Assembly: GCA_944321965.1 (NCBI GenBank)
Contig: CALUNH010000001.1
Coordinates: 28,572 to 92,571, forward strand
DNA from: an uncultured Alistipes sp.
GTDB taxonomy: Bacteria > Bacteroidota > Bacteroidia > Bacteroidales > Rikenellaceae
Reading direction: 5' to 3'
DNA length: 64,000 nucleotides
The notes beneath the pieces were generated by a model. It made no database searches. It saw nothing but the letters and a program-made list of their open reading frames with translations, and was not told the origin of the DNA. Shown here piece by piece: positions 62,118 to 64,000 of the stretch (positions are counted from its first letter, which is position 1; every line of letters starts with the position of its first letter). The position numbers and the translations under genes are program-made.

Positions 62118-63266
62118 TTACCTCCTCTGCAGGAGACGCCGCGTCAACCACCGGCGAACCGGCTCATCATAGACTTTCAGTACCATCCAGGCCAGCAGGA
62201 CCACCCCGACAAACAAGCCCGCAGCTACCGGCCACGCCTCTGTAAAGGGAATCGCATCCCCGCGCCACAACCAGGCATAAAAGAGATACATGAAAGGATA
62301 ATGTACCACATAAACCGGATAGGAGATATCTCCCAGGAACTTGCAGATACCGGATGTCTTCCGGTCGGTGGCCCGCCCCGAAGCCCCGAGCCAGACCAGC
62401 AGCGGGAAGAGTACAAGGACACACACCGAATCGTAAAGGCCGTTCATCCACGGTGCCGTACCATCTCCGACGTAGGGAACGCTGAGCAGCCCGACAATTG
62501 CCAGGCTGCAGGTCCAGAAGGCGCCCCGAACGGCCACGGGCCTGAAAACCCGAGACAGCAGCAAACCCATCGGAAAGGCAAACAGCAGACGCAGAAAACC
62601 TCCGACAAGATTATGGTCCGCCAGCGACCACCCCACGCCGAGATGCCCGTATCCCGAGCCGTTGCCCAGCGCAAAAGCCGCCAGACCCGCACCCGTCAGC
62701 GTGACGAAACCCGCCAGCCAGCGCGTCGGAAGACGGCGCAGAAAGAGTGCATAACACAAATTGCCGATATATTCGAAGAACAACGACCACGTGGGACCGT
62801 TGAGCGGGTACATTTCGCCATTGCCACGCACCTCGGGAACCGAACCGGGCAGCGCCGGAATCAGAAAAAGCCCCAACACCAGCGCCAGCAGCACCGACGA
62901 AAAGGACACCGGCGTGCCGTCCCACTGCACGCTGCCCTGCAGGCAGAAGGTCACCGCCCCCAGCACCGCGCCCAGCACCACCATCGGATGCAGACGGATC
63001 AGACGACGCTTGATGAAGCCCGTCAGCGTGAGTGCGCGCCGCTTCCAGCGGTCATCGTAGGCGTACCCGACGACAAAACCCGACAGGATGAAGAAGAAAT
63101 CAACGGCCAGATAACCGTGATTGAAACGCTGGTCCACGGGACTCGTCGCAAAGCCCTCGAAAACGTGGTACCAGATCACGACCAGCGCCGCCACGCCGCG
63201 CAGGCCGTCCAGCAGTTCGTAGTGAGGTTTCGAGTCCGCAAATGCGGCTGAAGAGTGATTCCCCAT
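62118..63266 (-). CDS. Acyltransferase-3 family integral membrane protein
   Basis: The 382-residue protein has about ten membrane helices and the acyltransferase-3 pattern: ELLDGLRGVAALVVIWYH (the conserved Arg and His), YLAVDFFFILSGFVV, FIKRRLIRLHPM and ISYPVYVVHYPFMY near the end. Such enzymes O-acetylate or otherwise acylate surface polysaccharides or other extracytoplasmic sugars. The ATG at 63266 was chosen; an in-frame GTG lies four codons upstream. It starts 20 bases after the helicase stop and may be co-transcribed with it. The acceptor is unknown. Confidence 0.9.
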   Translation of the reverse strand: MGNHSSAAFADSKPHYELLDGLRGVAALVVIWYHVFEGFATSPVDQRFNHGYLAVDFFFILSGFVVGYAYDDRWKRRALTLTGFIKRRLIRLHPMVVLGAVLGAVTFCLQGSVQWDGTPVSFSSVLLALVLGLFLIPALPGSVPEVRGNGEMYPLNGPTWSLFFEYIGNLCYALFLRRLPTRWLAGFVTLTGAGLAAFALGNGSGYGHLGVGWSLADHNLVGGFLRLLFAFPMGLLLSRVFRPVAVRGAFWTCSLAIVGLLSVPYVGDGTAPWMNGLYDSVCVLVLFPLLVWLGASGRATDRKTSGICKFLGDISYPVYVVHYPFMYLFYAWLWRGDAIPFTEAWPVAAGLFVGVVLLAWMVLKVYDEPVRRWLTRRLLQRR

Positions 63267-63286
63267 GGGTCGTCGCACCGTTTCGG

Positions 63287-64000
63287 TTATTCGCCGCCCG
63301 ACGGATTCGCCTCGACACGTCCCGAAGCATTTCCGCCCTCCGGGGTCCCCTTTCCGCGACGACGATGACGGCCTCCGCGGTGGCGGCGCTTGCGCGGCTT
63401 ATCCCCCTCCGGGGCTGCCGCACTCGAAGCGGCCGGTGCGGCCGGTGCCGAGACCCCTGAATTTTCAGATGATGCCGCTCCGGCCGATTGCGGCGCGGCA
63501 GCCCCGGAGGCCCCGGCACTCCCGCGCGGTGCATCGCCTCCCGGCTCTCCTTCGCGCGACGAAGACCCGCCGCGCGGCTTGTCACGCAGGCGATCCCGCC
63601 GTCCGCGGCCGTGTCCGCGGCCGTCGCCGCCCTTGCTGCGGCTCCGACCCCCGCGTCCGCCCCGTTTGCGGCCCTCCTCCGGCTCGTATTTCGGGCCCTC
63701 GCCCACACTCGCCGGAAGCTCCGCCTTGCGGATCTCCCGCTCGATGAACTTCTCGATCTGGTGGAACTTGCCCTGCTCCTCCTCGTTGACGAACGTAATG
63801 GCGCTGCCCGTCGCCGCAGCTCGCGCCGTGCGGCCGATGCGGTGGATGTAGTCCTCCGGATCGTGCGGAACGTCGTAGTTGATCACCAGACCGATATCCT
63901 CGATGTCGATTCCCCGCGCCACGATGTCCGTCGCCACAAGGATCTTCACCTTGTTGTTCTTGAAATTCAGCATCACCTCCTCGCGCTGCGACTGGTCGAG
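63287..64000 (-). CDS. DEAD-box RNA helicase, C-terminal part; N-terminus beyond the window
   Basis: The visible 237 residues, read from the right edge, are the second RecA-like domain of a DEAD-box helicase: ILVATDIVARGIDIEDI (motif V), DYIHRIGRTARA (motif VI) and the following SAITFVNEEEQ. They are followed by a long basic, Gly/Arg-rich tail with Ala/Ser-rich and RGGRHRRRGKG segments. Such tails bind RNA. The enzyme would remodel rRNA or mRNA, for example in cold adaptation or ribosome assembly. The frame enters from beyond 64000 with no start seen. It is the upstream gene of the acyltransferase unit. Confidence 0.93.
   Translation of the reverse strand, partial: LDQSQREEVMLNFKNNKVKILVATDIVARGIDIEDIGLVINYDVPHDPEDYIHRIGRTARAAATGSAITFVNEEEQGKFHQIEKFIEREIRKAELPASVGEGPKYEPEEGRKRGGRGGRSRSKGGDGRGHGRGRRDRLRDKPRGGSSSREGEPGGDAPRGSAGASGAAAPQSAGAASSENSGVSAPAAPAASSAAAPEGDKPRKRRHRGGRHRRRGKGTPEGGNASGRVEANPSGGE

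Overview
The window looks like chromosomal DNA of a GC-rich member of the Bacteroidales, most likely an Alistipes-type Rikenellaceae. Many genes are preceded by the Bacteroidetes -7 box TAnnTTTG (sometimes with TTTG about 19 bases upstream) and lack clear Shine-Dalgarno sites. There is a SusC/SusD pair and a hybrid two-component regulator, and most proteins are typical Bacteroidales housekeeping proteins at a GC near 60% by eye. The genus is an inference; the phylum-level call is well supported.

Left end to 23.5 kb: after a truncated sufB (1-551) comes a compact pectin (homogalacturonan) utilisation locus, all on the minus strand. In transcription order it holds a secreted alpha/beta-hydrolase esterase, a DUF4861 protein, a GH28 polygalacturonase, a PL1 pectate lyase, a fused CE12-CE8 acetyl/methyl-esterase, a hybrid two-component sensor/regulator, a GH105 unsaturated galacturonyl hydrolase, SusC, SusD and a very large surface lipoprotein. 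Together these would strip acetyl and methyl groups, cut the backbone by hydrolysis and by lysis, import oligomers through SusCD and split off unsaturated ends in the periplasm. Promoter-like boxes before the esterase, GH28, HTCS and susC genes suggest several transcription units.

23.5-35.6 kb: a tRNA-Ser(GCU) with its own canonical promoter, an OprP-type porin, a DnaQ-like exonuclease, a repeat-rich gap, the guaB-guaA purine operon, a TlpA-like lipoprotein, a SpoU methyltransferase with panB, an outer-membrane barrel protein with a G9 tract in its signal peptide, and glnS.

35.8-46.4 kb: a minus-strand operon (conserved hypothetical, rsmI, DUF389 membrane protein, LpxL-type acyltransferase, GT2 glycosyltransferase) diverges from ychF. 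After ychF come a purine-rich minisatellite, a SIMPL-domain protein, gltX and galM.

46.5-57.7 kb: a small membrane protein with an SDR, a Crp/Fnr regulator diverging from a small lipoprotein, and a hexuronate operon (LacI regulator, SDR oxidoreductase, uxuA) whose promoter region carries a perfect 36-bp palindrome. Then follows a five-gene minus-strand operon (MFS, barrel protein, phoH, pepD, lipid kinase).

57.7 kb to the right end: a CPA2 antiporter with a collagen-like insert in its cytoplasmic domain, der, a gene-free stretch with a dispersed repeat, an acyltransferase-3 membrane protein and the C-terminal half of a DEAD-box RNA helicase.

No CRISPR array, prophage, insertion sequence or obvious new defence system was seen. 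The most unusual signals are the two nine-base G/C tracts inside coding regions (HTCS and an outer-membrane protein), the 36-bp palindrome, the intergenic repeat families and several unexplained domains.
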